From the NCBI RefSeq assembly GCF_028640845.1, contig NC_080548.1, positions 7,372,314 to 7,436,313 of the forward strand: DNA of 64,000 nt. Direction: 5' to 3'. Within the stretch, counting starts at the first letter, position 1; every line of letters starts with the position of its first letter. The position numbers were made by a program, and so were the translations under genes. Positions 47,050-58,789 of this stretch are shown here, piece after piece. A model generated the notes under the pieces. The model saw nothing but the letters and a program-made list of their open reading frames with translations. It was not told the origin of the DNA and searched no databases. The DNA comes from Ahaetulla prasina (Eukaryota > Chordata > Lepidosauria > Squamata > Colubridae).

Positions 47050-48863
47050 GCGACCGCCGATGGGATCCTGATCGGTATAGTCATTTGTTTCTGCGATAAG
47101 GCCGGAAACCGGATCCACGGAAGGGGCGTCTGGCCTGTGGTTGTCTGGATCTGTCTCGGAAACTGTCTGTCAGGTGCTCTATCGGGGGGCAACTGGAAGG
47201 ATCGTTGGTAAGCCGGGGATTGAAACCCGGGATCCTGGGAACGAAAGGGCTGCCTGCGATAAGGGAAAGAACCCCGTCTGTCAGATCTTCTGGATATATA
47301 AGGGAGGACCTTCCGCTTGTCCTTCCCTTCGACTAAAATTGGGTCTAGGGCCTCCCCAAAGAGGGAACCGCCCTTGCATGGGGCAGCTGCCAACCGCCAC
47401 TTGGTTTTCATGTCGGCTTGCCATTGTCTGAGCCAAAGCAATCTTCTGGAAGTGATGCTGGAGGAAAGGGCTCGAGATGCAAATTTTGCCGAATTAAGGG
47501 TGGCATCAGCAGTGAACTCAGCAGCTGCGACCAATTTATTTATGTCCTGATGCAATCTGGAGTCCTCTTGAGGAATCCTTGCTTGCATTTGCCTAAGCCA
47601 GAGTAAAAAAGGTCCTTGCGAAGAATGAGGCTGCTGTGGCTGATCTAATGGCCCATGCAGCCGCTTGGTGGGTCTTACGGGTGGAGAGTTCCGCTCTGCG
47701 ATCCTCGGTTCGAAGTCCCTCTGCTGCATCTGAAGGAATTATGTTGGAGGAGGAGGCCAAGGTGGCTACAGGGGTATCTACAGTTGGAACCTTAAGAAGG
47801 TCCTCGAGTTCCTGATCTGTTGTGTACATTTTCTTGTCTGACCCACTAGGGGTGGTACCTGGGTGACCCCATTGATGTTGAATGATGTCTAAGAAGAGCT
47901 TAGGTGATGGAATTACCCGTTGCTCTGAAACTGGTTCAGTGAAAAGGAATTTGGTAGGGTCAGATGTATCTGAAGCACCTTCCAATTGGCGTGAAGCAAC
48001 CCCCGTGTTGGCTGTGATTTTGGTCTTATGTAATAAGGTATAAAAAAGTTCATGGCGAAAAGCCCAGTGGGGGCAGGCTTGTCTGGAGCAGATTCCTCAT
48101 CCTCTGATAAGTTAAAATCTGCCATGTCTTCTTCTTCCCCCAAAAAGGAATCCTCACTGTGGTGGGAAGGGGTGGGAGAACGTGTGCGTTGAACGCGTTG
48201 TCTGGTGTGATGGCTTTCAGAGTGGGATCTTTGGGCTGAAGATCCAGCTGGAGAAGGGGCTGGAAAACCTCTCTGAGTAAAGGCTGAATCAATGCCTTGC
48301 GAAATAGTTTGAATAATAAGATGGCGTATGTCCTGAGGAATACTAGGATTGCTGTCCTCTCTCTGAAGGGTCCCTGCTGCTGTGGGGGTAAAGGTGGCAG
48401 AAGGTGCCTGATGAGGTGGTTCTGGCATGGGTCTGGAAGTGTCCCCAAATACTGCAGTGACTGTCTCCTGGTTTTCTCCTGAACAACTTGGGAGAGTGGG
48501 AGACCATCCAGGTTAGTTTAACAGGGGCTGATGAGAAGCTTCAGTCTGCTGAGGTGAGGTAGAGTCTCTGATGCCCACAGGATCTTCCCTGCAATCCTCT
48601 GCTAATTTTTGTTTGGCCTTATCAAATTGCCTATCCAGGGCACGCTGCCTTCTTAAGGCATCCCTTTTTGCAGCAGCAGCAGTATGATGAGAAGCAGAAG
48701 ATTTGGATCTGGTAGAGGGTACCCTAGATTTGGATCTGCTTCTATGAAGGGCTGGGGCCACGTTGGAATGGTGTCCCTGGGAGGGTGAGGAAGAAGCCAG
48801 GGAAGAAGACCTGCTGCGGTCTGCCATCTTGGAATAGAGGCCTGGAGTCAGTGGAAGCCTCAA
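47050..48863 (-). pseudogene. DIRS gag-like region, frameshifted
   Basis: Several overlapping minus-strand frames carry a Ser/Arg-rich start (MADRSRSSSLASSS, SRSKSRVPSTRSKS), a basic stretch (AAAAKRDALRRQRALDRQF) and acidic patches (EEEDMADFNLSEDEE). Later come PTVDTPVATLASSS and LRQWQADMKTKW with FGEALDPIL near the end. The order fits DIRS gag. Frame changes near 47650 and 47950-48430 break it. No zinc knuckle was seen. Evidence of position and composition, not of detailed homology. Confidence 0.7.
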
Positions 48864-49409
48864 ATAAAACTATAGCCCCGAATCCTGGAATGAGATGAGA
48901 GGAAAAGGGCTGATTAGCACCAAGCCGACACCACGGCTTGAAAAGTGCCTTTAAGCTGTGTGGAGTGGTGCTAGGGGGGGGGGGTGTCCCCAAATTTATG
49001 GTGCGAAGCAGACACCACTGCTTCTCAGGCGCCTAGTCACCGCAGCATTGGCAGGGGGAGCTTGCATCCAACAACACGGATCTTTCTCCACCCCTGCAAG
49101 CGCGAAGCCGACACCACGGTTTCTCCTGCGCTCCGCTGGCCGTAACTCATGATTTTGAAGGTCCAGCGATGTCCCAGGCAGTCCGGACAATCCTACGAGG
49201 CTTGGATTTGGCGAAATGACTAAAAAAATGGCCGCCGCTGCTCTAGCGGCTCAGCTGAGCGGCGCTGGGCTCCACGCAAAGCGCAAGCCTCTTTCGCCTC
49301 GTTTTAGGCTCCCAGCAGCAAGGAATAATAAAGAAAAGTTTTTTGGAGAGGTTTGAGAATTTTTTTCTTTTAATTTAAGGTCCAAATACGCTGATTGAAA
49401 AGTCAAAGC

Positions 49410-49571
49410 AATGGAGCTAAAGGAGGTAGTCTCTCTATGGCCGACTGAGTTAATAAACTGGAGCTAAGCAGGAAGAGGAGGCGTGTTTAAACAAATTCAA
49501 CTCAGTCGCTGGCCAATCAGCTGAAGTTAACAACCCATTGCTTTGGACTCTCTAAACAGCATACAGGAGAA
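49410..49571. repeat. DIRS right inverted terminal repeat
   Basis: Inverted copy of the left repeat with few differences, ending AGCATACAGGAGAA. The high identity to the left repeat suggests a moderately recent insertion. Confidence 0.88.
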
Positions 49572-50586
49572 TTTCCATAGTTGTGTAAACAGATAACACC
49601 CTTTTTCTAACAAGCTAGGATGCTGGTTAGGGTTGCTATATGGTTTATGATTAGAGCAACGTAAGTGTTTTTAATAACAGCTTCACTTTCTTTGGGAACT
49701 AGGGCCCACATATGGAGGATGGCCTGGAAAAGGTGAAGAAAGCATATTATTATTTAGAAAGAACATTTACAGAACTCAGAATTCTATTTAAGAGCAAACT
49801 GAAAGTCTGTTTCTATACAGAAGCAGTCCGGATCAAAGTGATTATTTGCTTTTAAAGTAAGATAAAAATAAGGTTCAACCAATGAAATTTAAATCTGCTA
49901 AATGTTCTCTTCAAAAATAATATCAAAGATCCTTTTAGAAATGACTGTGTTAACTATACCATTCAAAGGTTGCATAGAAGAGTGAGAGAAATAAAAGACT
50001 GTTTTATTTAAGTTTGAATGCCTACAATCTTTTTATGCAATGGCGTAATGGGAAATGGCTTAAAGCCAAGAACAATTCTAACGTAAGTGGATATGATTCC
50101 CACTGACTTATGATCCATTGTGTCTTGTGGATTTTATTTTGGCCTTCTTTCCCGCCAAACACACTCACAAGTCTATTGTTTGGAAAAAATTGTCCAGAAA
50201 CAATTATTGCATGAATTTTCACTCATGTGGTGTAAAACAGCGAGTTCTTTTTTAAAATAAAAACTACCTCTAAATCATCCTATGAAGAAATTAATAGCAG
50301 TTAGGTTGCTTATATGCATCAATAAAGAACAATTATCCTCATACATAACTTTTTTAAAAAAAAATATTATCTACAATTAGTTAAATTTTCTAAGTGTCCA
50401 GGTTAAAGATGTTTGATGAATATTCTTTAATATGCAGAGCATCATAGCTTGCAGAAATAGGAATTCTGTTAAATATCTAGAGAATTGGCTAGCATAAAGA
50501 CACAAAATGTAATCAGGTCTTTCAAATGTACATTTAGTTGACAATCGTAATACATGAACAAAGATACAGTATTTTACACTGTAGAA

Positions 50587-50721
50587 CAGGGGTCTCCAAC
50601 CTTAGTAACTTTAAGGTTTGTGGACTTCAACTCCTAGAGTTCCTCAGCCAGCAAAGCTGGCTGAGGAACTCTGGGAGTTGAAGTCCACAAGCCTTAAAGT
50701 TACTAAGGTTGGAGACCCCTG
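50587..50721. repeat. Foldback repeat, near-perfect 135-base palindrome
   Basis: It runs from CAGGGGTCTCCAACCTTAG to CTAAGGTTGGAGACCCCTG. The arms of about 64 bases pair with a few mismatches around CAGCAAAGCTG. Same family as 25240, 13130 and 63024; a half-size degenerate member lies at 41047-41120. Confidence 0.93.
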
Positions 50722-51854
50722 CTGTAGAAGGCATGAGAAATAAGCAAATTCACACAGGAAAAAGTACCTGCAGTTTTTAAAAAAACGCCCAGTGTTAAGA
50801 CCATAGTGATAGGCACCTCAACTCTAGCTGCTAAAGTTAATTAGGTCAAGATGCAGTGAAAAGTCTTTGTAAATGGTCATAAAGGAGGACAGGTCAGGTT
50901 TTTTTTGGTTAATAGAAGGTACTTTAAAATATCTCCCTACCTTCAGAATCTGCAGTAATGTGCTACAGTTTCATAGCAATTGCACATGGATTCATCAGCA
51001 TAAGCTAAATTGGAAATGATTCTAATGAAGCCAGAGGAAATCCACTAATTTAAAGAGTCTTCTTCTGCACTCCACCATTAAATTCACGGAGGGATTTACA
51101 TTTTTTTCATTAGAGCCGATTTGCAGTATTGACCTTTAGAATGTTTGAGAGCATCAGACTGAAATGAGCACCAATTTATTTCCTATGTCAAGATGTCCAA
51201 TATGGATTTTATATAGCACAAACCTATCCATCAAATCTGCTTTGACCTGGCAGGAGTTGGTTATATAACTAAACTTCCTATATTAGCTATTAACATAGAA
51301 TTTTCTCCTCCCAAGCAGCAAAGCAATTGCCTTAAAAGACAAAATTAGGCTACAATTACTAACAGTAATTTTGCCCTTTGTCAAAGCTATTTTGCCTGTT
51401 AATCTAGTTAATTCAAATACTATGCTGATATAGAAAGAAAGATAAAAGAAAATTGTATTACTTAGACCTATACAGTCATCAATTCAAAAAGACTAAAGGT
51501 TGCTCCATATCTCAATTGTCATTGCTTTTCCACAGGTTACATATCACATTAACACTGAAACTTATGAGATGGTGCTAATTATGAGAGCGGTCCTTGCTTC
51601 AGTTGGGTACCTCTCCCCAACACTGGAAATTCTCTACCTTATATTATTTATATAGGTGTGGTAGGGAAGGATTCTAAAATAATACCCTATGATTACCAAG
51701 TATGGTCAAGTAAGAAACAAGGTTTCAGAAAGAATTTGTTTCTGGTTTAGTCATTAGTCTTCTATCCAAGGAGTAGTGCAGCTAAAGGCTACACTTCTTA
51801 GTAGCATGCCTTAAAGCAAGTTCTTAAGCCATAAGAATCAGAAAAAAATATACA

Positions 51855-52243
51855 ATACAAGTAGTAGTTGACTTACGACCCCAAGCGAGTCCAAATTCTC
51901 ATTGCAGTTGTTAAGTGAGTTTTTCCTCATTTTAAAACATGTCTTGCCACAGTTGTTAAGGGAATCACTGCATTTGTTAAGCTAGTAACAAGACTAGTAA
52001 ATGAATCTGGCTTCTCCATTGACTTTGCTTGTCAGAAGGTTGCAAAAGGTGATCACATGACTCCGGGACACTGCAACCGTCATTAATTCATGTTGGCTAC
52101 AAAACATCCTAATTTTTGTAATTTAACTATGGGATGCTGCAACAGCCGTAAGTGTGAAATATGGCAGTAAGTCACTTTTTTTCAGAGCCATTGTAACATT
52201 GAATGTTCACTAAACAAATAGCTGAAGTCAAGGACGACCTGTA
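51855..52243. mobile_element. TACAGGTAGTCC-type MITE, copy G
   Basis: Starts TACAAGTAGTAGTTGACTTACG and ends GAAGTCAAGGACGACCTGTA. Interior landmarks TCCATTGACTTTGCTTGTCAG and GGGACACTGCAACCGTCATT match the other copies. Confidence 0.85.
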
Positions 52244-53624
52244 CAGCCTTTGAGTCCTTAAGTGTTTTGAAAGTCTCACTCATGCTCTGATTTTTCACTG
52301 ATGTGGAATTGCATCCTATCTCCCTTTAATTTAAATACTTGATTCTGAAGTACTGTAATGCTTTTCTCTGTACAATGTAGAAGAAATACCATTTACAAAA
52401 CAAATATGATATTGTTACTAAGAAAACCATTAGGATAAAAAGAGAAAATATTATATGATAATTCACCCAAATTCATATAGTGTTGCCATAGCTATCTTCA
52501 AGGACAAACCTTGCCTAAAATGCTCAGGTGACAGCTCTACAAAATCAGATATTTGTAATCATTCAAAAAATCTTTCATTTTGTCTCATTTTAAACCTCAA
52601 AGTTTAAACAGCAATACTTAATTTAAGTATTTTTCCAGATTTTTATTTCATAACGGCCACATGTGCCTGAGTGGCTTAAATATCTTCAAATAAATACTAT
52701 AGTATTTAAAGAACTGCAGATATAAAAGGGAATATTTAAGATATCTAGCTAAATTTGAGAATCTTGTACCATAACATGAAACTTGGAGCATTTATTGGAT
52801 CTTATCTACAAACTATTGCTAAAATGTGACTCAAAAATAGAACATATTAAAGATTGTACAATTAAATAGATGCAGAATGTAGATGTAATAACTGATATGC
52901 AAGAAGATTTTAAATGTAAGAAGAGCATCAGATAGACTGGCATGACATACACAGAAAACTTATTTTCCAGGCTGAAATCCATTGTTTTATAGTTGTGTTG
53001 TAATTACCTGACCTCTGTTATCTTGTACGTTGTTTTGGGGGTATTTTATAAAGCAAAATAAAATACCTTCCAAAACAATATTGAAACAGAAGGTTGCATA
53101 TTTTCAGGAGAGGTTATTTCCAAAATATGTTATTTTATGTCTGCTTTTCTTAGATCAGCTTCTGTCAGTAATTCTCCAATTGATAAAAGGAAAAAAAGGA
53201 GGGATCAGGAATAATTCAAGATAATGTCGGAACATACATAAATCCCAAGGATTGGTTTTCTTCAAGGTTTATTCCATTCCATTAATCTAATGTTATCTTC
53301 CCTTGTTAAACCACTATTCATTAAGAAATAGAAATACAGAATTATTAACTTCTGTTAATCAATTACATGGCATGTGATCCTATAAAAGAGGATGTCAACA
53401 AATATTGTTGAAGAAACTATCATCAATGCCAACTATCAACTATCATCATAACTACAAAAACAACCCATATCGGGTTTCTTTTGCTTACAAAAAACCTGAG
53501 AAAGGGACAAGAATTCCTCATCCAGAGAAACACTACAATTGGTTACCTGAGGGTTGTTCACAAACTGCCGGTAAATTACTATTAGATTTTTTTTATCCCA
53601 TCATTCATATATATATATAGCATT

Positions 53625-53795
53625 GCTCCCAGAAGCACGAAGCTGTAAACACCTAGCCTGAAGATGACGAATGAGACTTCGTCGAAACGTCGCCAAGACA
53701 CTTCCAATTTTACGCGGGAGAAAACCCGAATAACCAAAGACCTACATACAAACACCCGCGAAAACCTCAGAAAACAAATATATATATATATATAT
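53625..53795 (+). repeat. Penelope-like terminal fragment with hammerhead-like core
   Basis: It begins GCTCCCAGAAGCACGAAGC, contains CCTGAAGATGACGAATGAGA then CTTCGTCGAAACGTCGCC at 53657-53694, and ends with ACCAAAGACCTACATAC and AAAACCTCAGAAAAC before a TA microsatellite. The layout resembles pseudo-LTR ends of Penelope-like elements (inference). Related inverted copies lie at 57125 and 57545. Confidence 0.5.
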
Positions 53796-53819
53796 ATTGA
53801 AACCTTAGTTTCAAAACTC

Positions 53820-53905
53820 ATACCTAATACTCATGTCCCCTATTTTCCCCACAGCAACAACCTTGTGAGGTGGGTTGGGCTGAGAGTGTGTGACTGGATC
53901 AAAGT
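53820..53905. repeat. Short MIR/L2-type fragment
   Basis: Contains CAACAACCTTGTGAGGTG and GGGTTGGGCTGAGAGTG, then AAGTTACCCAGCTGG. This is a common amniote MIR/L2/CR1 scrap. A second copy is at 55725-55830. Confidence 0.5.
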
Positions 53906-54171
53906 TACCCAGCTGGATTTCATGTCTAAGGAAATATATTTATGTGCTTGTAAGTCTGATCATACACCTCTTCACTTTAAGAAAAGTTTATATCCACACT
54001 ATGGCAAAAGACTGGGTATTGACATAGATATATGGCTTAGTCCTCGTTTTGGGATTGGCAATGCTACTAACCGAAACCACGACTATGCTTACTTCACCTT
54101 TCCTTTGCTTTACAGACTTACAAAGGATGTAAATTCAAGGACTCATTAATATTTCATTAGTATCATTCATT

Positions 54172-54213
54172 GTGAATAGTCTATGAAGCAGTTGCTAAAT
54201 AAGGACTACCTGT
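54172..54213. mobile_element. TACAGGTAGTCC-type MITE, terminal scrap
   Basis: About 40 bases ending AAATAAGGACTACCTGT, which matches the right terminus of the family only. Confidence 0.45.
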
Positions 54214-55212
54214 CATTGAAAGACCATCCACAACCTTATCTGTCACTTTACTAATATAATCAGATGCTTTCCTCCACAAAACTTTGTTTCTGGGCAACAA
54301 GAAGATTAAATTATCTCAGTTCTCATAGTTGCATAGAGAAGTTGGAGAACCTGCTTGGGAAGAATCTATGTTAGGAACAAGAGCCAGAATAAGCTCTGAT
54401 AGGCACAACCTATTAATGAAGCAAATGAAGAATGTGGGTACCTAAGAGAAGGTCTACAAATCGACTTTATTCTCAGTACATCTGTTCTTAATCTCAAAAC
54501 CTTTACTACTTTTTTATGGAGTTTAGCTAAAATAATGCCCACTGCTGATTTAAATTATCTCTGTCAAACCCTACCCACATATGTTTGTGGTAAAATATAT
54601 GATGGGTAAGTACCTTCTAGCATTTGACAAGAATTATCATTTCCCCCAGTTTTCAGCTCAGTATCAGAATTATTAAATAATATTGAATAAATACATCTGT
54701 GGCTCATGAGAAAGTCTCTTTTTTGCCAGCTTATTTTCACTAAGTGTTCACAATCTATGTATTTTAATTAAGGCAGAATGAGTATTTTTCAGGGTACAAC
54801 TGAACAATAAAGCTGTACATCAGACAGGACCATGTTCCAGAAGAAAAGTGGTCAGCTGCATGCCAAAGAAGAAATGACCTTTCCTTCATGGCCCACCTCA
54901 ATCGCCAGCCATTTGGAAAATGCTTCACTTGCTAGTTTTAAAAAGTAATGTATTAAGAGAGGAGTAAGACATATTGGCATTGCTATTTCCATCAATTATT
55001 GTGCTTGCCTTTAAACCAAGCAGTTCAAGGGCATATTTAAAAATGGTACTTTAAAAGTTAAACATTTACTTTGACTGGTTTTGTTAAAGCTGTCACTATG
55101 TTACATTAGATTTTCCTACTTTACAAGTTTTCCTTGGTGAGCAAGGCACTTTCCAAGTGCAGAATCAGTGCAGAAAAAGAAGTAAATGTTACCACCGTAC
55201 TTCAGAGCCACT

Positions 55213-55598
55213 ACAGGTAGTCCTCGCCTTACAACCACAATTGAGCCCAAATTTTGTTAAGTGAGACATTTGTTAAGTGAATTTTGCCCCATTTTACAAT
55301 CTTTCTTGCCACAGTTGTTGTGAATCACTACAGTTGATAAGTTAGTAACCCAGTTGTTAAGTGAATCTGACTTCCCCATTGACTTTGCTTGTCAGAAAGT
55401 TGCAAAAGGTGATCACATGACCTTGGGACACAGCAACAGTCATAAATATGAACCAGTTGCCAAGTGTTTGAATTTTGATATGATCATAGGGATCCTGCAA
55501 AGGTTTTAACTGTGAAAAAGGGCTATAAGTCACATTTGTCATTGCATTGTAATTTGAATGGTCATACACAAACCGTTGTAAGTCAAGAACTACCTGTA
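55213..55598. mobile_element. TACAGGTAGTCC-type MITE, copy H
   Basis: Starts TACAGGTAGTCCTCGCCTTAC and ends GTTGTAAGTCAAGAACTACCTGTA, about 386 bases. It is the cleanest copy for defining the family: GATCACATGACCTTGGGACA and GATCATAGGGATCCTGCAA are both present. Confidence 0.88.
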
Positions 55599-56280
55599 TT
55601 AAAGGCAGGTCCAAGAAGACAGAGATAGTGCAACACAGATCACACTTTTTCAGATTCTATTGTGAAGGCTCTGACTTTTTTTTTATCCCACTTTTGTTGT
55701 TTTATAAATAACACAAGGAAACAAACATACCTAATACTCCTTCTTCCTCTTATATTCTCAACAATCAACCCTGTGCGGTGAGTTGGGCTGAGAATGAGTG
55801 ACTGGCCCAAAGTCACCGAGCCAATAATTGTATTATCAATTAAAGTGATATAATTCTGACACACTGTAAACTTCAGTCTCCAGAAAGTATTCCTAGTTCA
55901 ATCTTTATCTGCTCCTAGCCATGTAACCTTTTGTGGTGCTAAAGGATATTTAGTTTTGAATATCCTACAAAACTATTAAAAACAGTCACTTTTGATACTT
56001 AAAAATGCAGAAGGGCATAATATATACTTTTAGAATTGTAAAATTTACAATGAAGAATGGCCCACTTTCCAAATATGAGACAAGTCACGAGCATGTGGCA
56101 AAGCATGAAAGAATGAGAAAGAAATCCCATTATTTCATAAGTTGAAAAAGAATATCATAAAAATGATCCATTATGAAACACTGCCAGTCTTTTGGGAAAC
56201 ACAGATAGGGGAATGTTCTAATTTTTCCCATAGTCTAAATTACAATTGTGAGGGATCCAGGGTGTGGGAGGGAAATTTTA

Positions 56281-56885
56281 TGTTGTTAGTTGCAAAGTCG
56301 TGTCCGACCCATCGCAATCCCATGGACAACATTCCTCCAGGCCTTCCTGTCCTCTACCATCCTCTGGAGTCCATTTAAGCTCATGCCTACTGCTTCAGTG
56401 ACTCCATCCAGCCACCTCATTCTCTGTCGTCCCATTCTTCTTTTGCCCTCCATCGTTCCCAGCATGAGGCTCTTCTCCAGGGAGTCCTTCCTTCTCATTA
56501 GGTGGCCAAAGTATTTGAGTTTTGTCTTCAGGACCTGGTCTTCTAAAGAGCAGTCAGGGTTGATCTCCTCTAGGCCTTGCAGTCCAAGGGACTTGCAGGA
56601 GTCTTCTCCAGCACCATAGTTCAAAGGCCTCAATTCTTTGGCACTCAGCCTTTCTTATGGTCCAACTTTCACAGCCGTACATTGCAACTGGGAACACCAT
56701 AGCCTTGACTATACGCACTTTTGTTGGCAGGGTGATGTCTCTGCTTTTTAGTATGCTGTCTAGATTTGCCATAGCTTTCCTCCCCAGGAGCAAGCATCTT
56801 TTAATTTCTTGACTGCAGTCCCCATCTGTGGTGATCTTGGAGCCCAGGAAGATAAAATCTGTCACTACCTCCATTTCTTCCACAC
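56281..56885 (-). mobile_element. Bov-B LINE, 3' end (RT C-terminus)
   Basis: Minus orientation, about 600 bases. The translated parts read KVRIVKAMVFPVAMYGCESW, TKLKYFGHLMRRKDSLEKSL, MGRQRMRWLDGVTEAVG and QRMVEDRKAWRNVVHGI, signatures of the Bov-B polyprotein C-terminus. A frame change near 56600 breaks it. 5' truncated. In the NFYC 5' intron. Confidence 0.9.
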
Positions 56886-57014
56886 TTTATAAACATCATT
56901 TATTAATGTGTAATCAGAGTTCATAAGATTGTGACTGAAAAGAGGATAAAGACTCTTCATATCTACCTTCCCAAACTGAATGCCATGAAAATGCACTGCC
57001 AGGGTATCATAATT

Positions 57015-57069
57015 ATGCACACACACACAAACACACACATATATATTATTTATATTTATATTTATATTA

Positions 57070-57115
<46 letters not shown>

Positions 57116-57130
57116 ATGTATGTATATATA
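57015..57130. repeat. Compound CA/TA/TG/TATG microsatellite
   Basis: (CA)n, TATATT-rich sequence, (TG)n at 57071-57098 and (TATG)n run up to the palindrome that starts at 57125. Confidence 0.9.
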
Positions 57131-57360
57131 TAGGTCTTTGGTTGTTCGGGTTTTCTCCCGTGTAAAATTGGAAGTGTCTTGGCGACGTTTCGACGAAGTC
57201 TCATTCGTCATCTTCAGGCTTCAGCTTCGTGCTTCTGGGAGCACGCATTGCTCCCAGAAGCACGGCTGAAGCCTGAAGATGACGAATGAGACTTCACAAA
57301 CGCCGCCAAGACACTTCCAATTTTACACGGAGAAAACCTGAACAACTAAAGACCTATATA
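57125..57360. repeat. Penelope-like inverted pair, 236-base palindrome
   Basis: Two copies of the 53625-type fragment face each other around TGGGAGCACGCATTGCTCCCA (centre near 57245). The left arm carries the hammerhead-like core on the minus strand (57182-57215). The right arm carries a decayed plus-strand version (57265-57300), in which the CTTCGTCGAAACG part reads CTTCACAAACG. It ends GACCTATATA. Confidence 0.75.
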
Positions 57361-57388
57361 CAAACACCGTGAAAACCTCAGAAAACAA

Positions 57389-57448
<60 letters not shown>

Positions 57449-57451
57449 ATA

Positions 57452-57539
<88 letters not shown>
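57389..57539. repeat. (GT)n(TATG)n(AT)n compound microsatellite
   Basis: (GT)n at 57389-57431, TATG repeats, then about 80 bases of (AT)n to 57537, between two Penelope-like pieces. Confidence 0.95.
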
Positions 57540-57541
<2 letters not shown>

Positions 57542-57544
57542 CCT

Positions 57545-57646
57545 GAGGTTTTCACAGGTGTTTGTATGTAGGTCTTTGGTTATACGGGTTTTCTCCCGCG
57601 TAAAATTTTACGCGGGAGAAAACCCGAATAACCAAAGACCTACATA
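57545..57646. repeat. Penelope-like end piece with 41-base-arm palindrome
   Basis: The 57565-57605 arm (GGTCTTTGGTTATACGGG) pairs with 57606-57646 with one mismatch and no spacer (centre AAAATTTT). The arms are the ACCAAAGACCTACATA end of the 53625-type fragment. Confidence 0.85.
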
Positions 57647-58009
57647 CATACATACATATATATATTTAGTGGATATACAAAACATAGCAAGCTTGTGAAA
57701 TAAGATCATGGTTATAAAATGCTATTTTGCCTTCATCACATTCTTGAGTTATTTACTAGGCAGTTAATTTATACTATTTCCAAGGGCAAAGTTACCATCC
57801 TTAAGCTCTTTATTTATTTATGTATCAAGCAAATTTATATAGCTGTCTATCTCACCAAAAGTGACTCTCAGTGGCTTATAATAATGCAGCTGTAATATAA
57901 GGTATGGTACCTTTTTTTTACTGTATGCCAGTTCACAGAACTATTAGGAAGCCAGTTATATACCTTTTGTAACACCATCCTTGTTCTCTATCAAGAACCA
58001 TATAATCTA

Positions 58010-58115
58010 ACATCATCATTTATTCTTATTCTTTATTCTTTATTTGCCTAGTGTGATTGGACACACAAGGAATTGTCTCCTGTGCATAAGGTCTCATTCC
58101 ACATACAAACAGCAA
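58010..58115 (-). mobile_element. CR1-group LINE 3' end
   Basis: Minus orientation: (TTATTC)n tail, then TTGCCTAGTGTGATTGGACA and CAAGGAATTGTCTCC, the complement of the segment at 6750-6790. Confidence 0.6.
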
Positions 58116-58789
58116 AGTGATAGATCGAGATCATAAATCATAATGATTTTTAAGTCACATTCAAAGAGCAGATTGCTTTATGAGACGCTATAAAAAAGCA
58201 CATGAAAAATATGAGCCAACAAGAGGAGCACGTTTTACCCATTTAAAGGCAAACAATTGTGGATTCCTCAAAACTTTAAGGAACATAGGAATTCATTTTC
58301 TCTGCGTAAAGTTTGGGTTTCTGCAACAACTGTGGCATTGGACATACTCCAAGCACCACCCTCCACAAAAGTGGATTTTCTCAGCTTTTAATATCTTGCT
58401 AATAATTATCTGTAGTATTATCTAATAAGCCATATTCTCTAAAGATAATGGAAAATATATATTTTATTTTATTGGTATAAACCAATTTAAAAGCCAAAGT
58501 TTGTTCCCATCAGGGTTAACTAAGCTATTATAAAAAAGTTTATATCCTTATGGCATAAATTCTGTTATTCAAACAACTATACTTGGATTCACACATTATA
58601 CTAAACAATGGCTTAACAGAACATACAGTTCCATACATATATATGTGTGGACAAATCTTTTTTGAACCACCCCAGGTGTTATATATTAATAATTTGACTC
58701 CTAATACCTAAATTTGCAAATACTTTTAATTAAAATATTGCTCAAATAAGAGGATCAGAAAAACTCAAAGCATTGGTAGATTTGTCTAT

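Larger units (their letters stand above)
43771..49571 (-). mobile_element. DIRS-like tyrosine-recombinase retrotransposon, 5.8 kb, near complete but disabled
   Basis: Inverted terminal repeats lie at about 43771-43930 and 49410-49571 (shared: AGTCCAAAGCAATGGGTTGT and TCAGCTGATTGGCCAG). An internal complementary region lies at 44043-44122. It joins the reverse complement of the left end to the sequence of the right end, the classical DIRS-1 layout that copies the circle junction. In minus sense the order is gag-like, reverse transcriptase, RNase H, then tyrosine recombinase. No target-site duplication is seen, as expected for the class. Several stops and frame changes disable it. Same sense as NFYC, in its 5' intron. 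Confidence 0.92.

Noticed and set aside
46239..47729. A 496-codon minus-strand open frame as a cellular gene
   Set aside because: It lies within the DIRS inverted repeats. Its first part is the DIRS gag end; its last part is an out-of-frame shadow of the reverse transcriptase.
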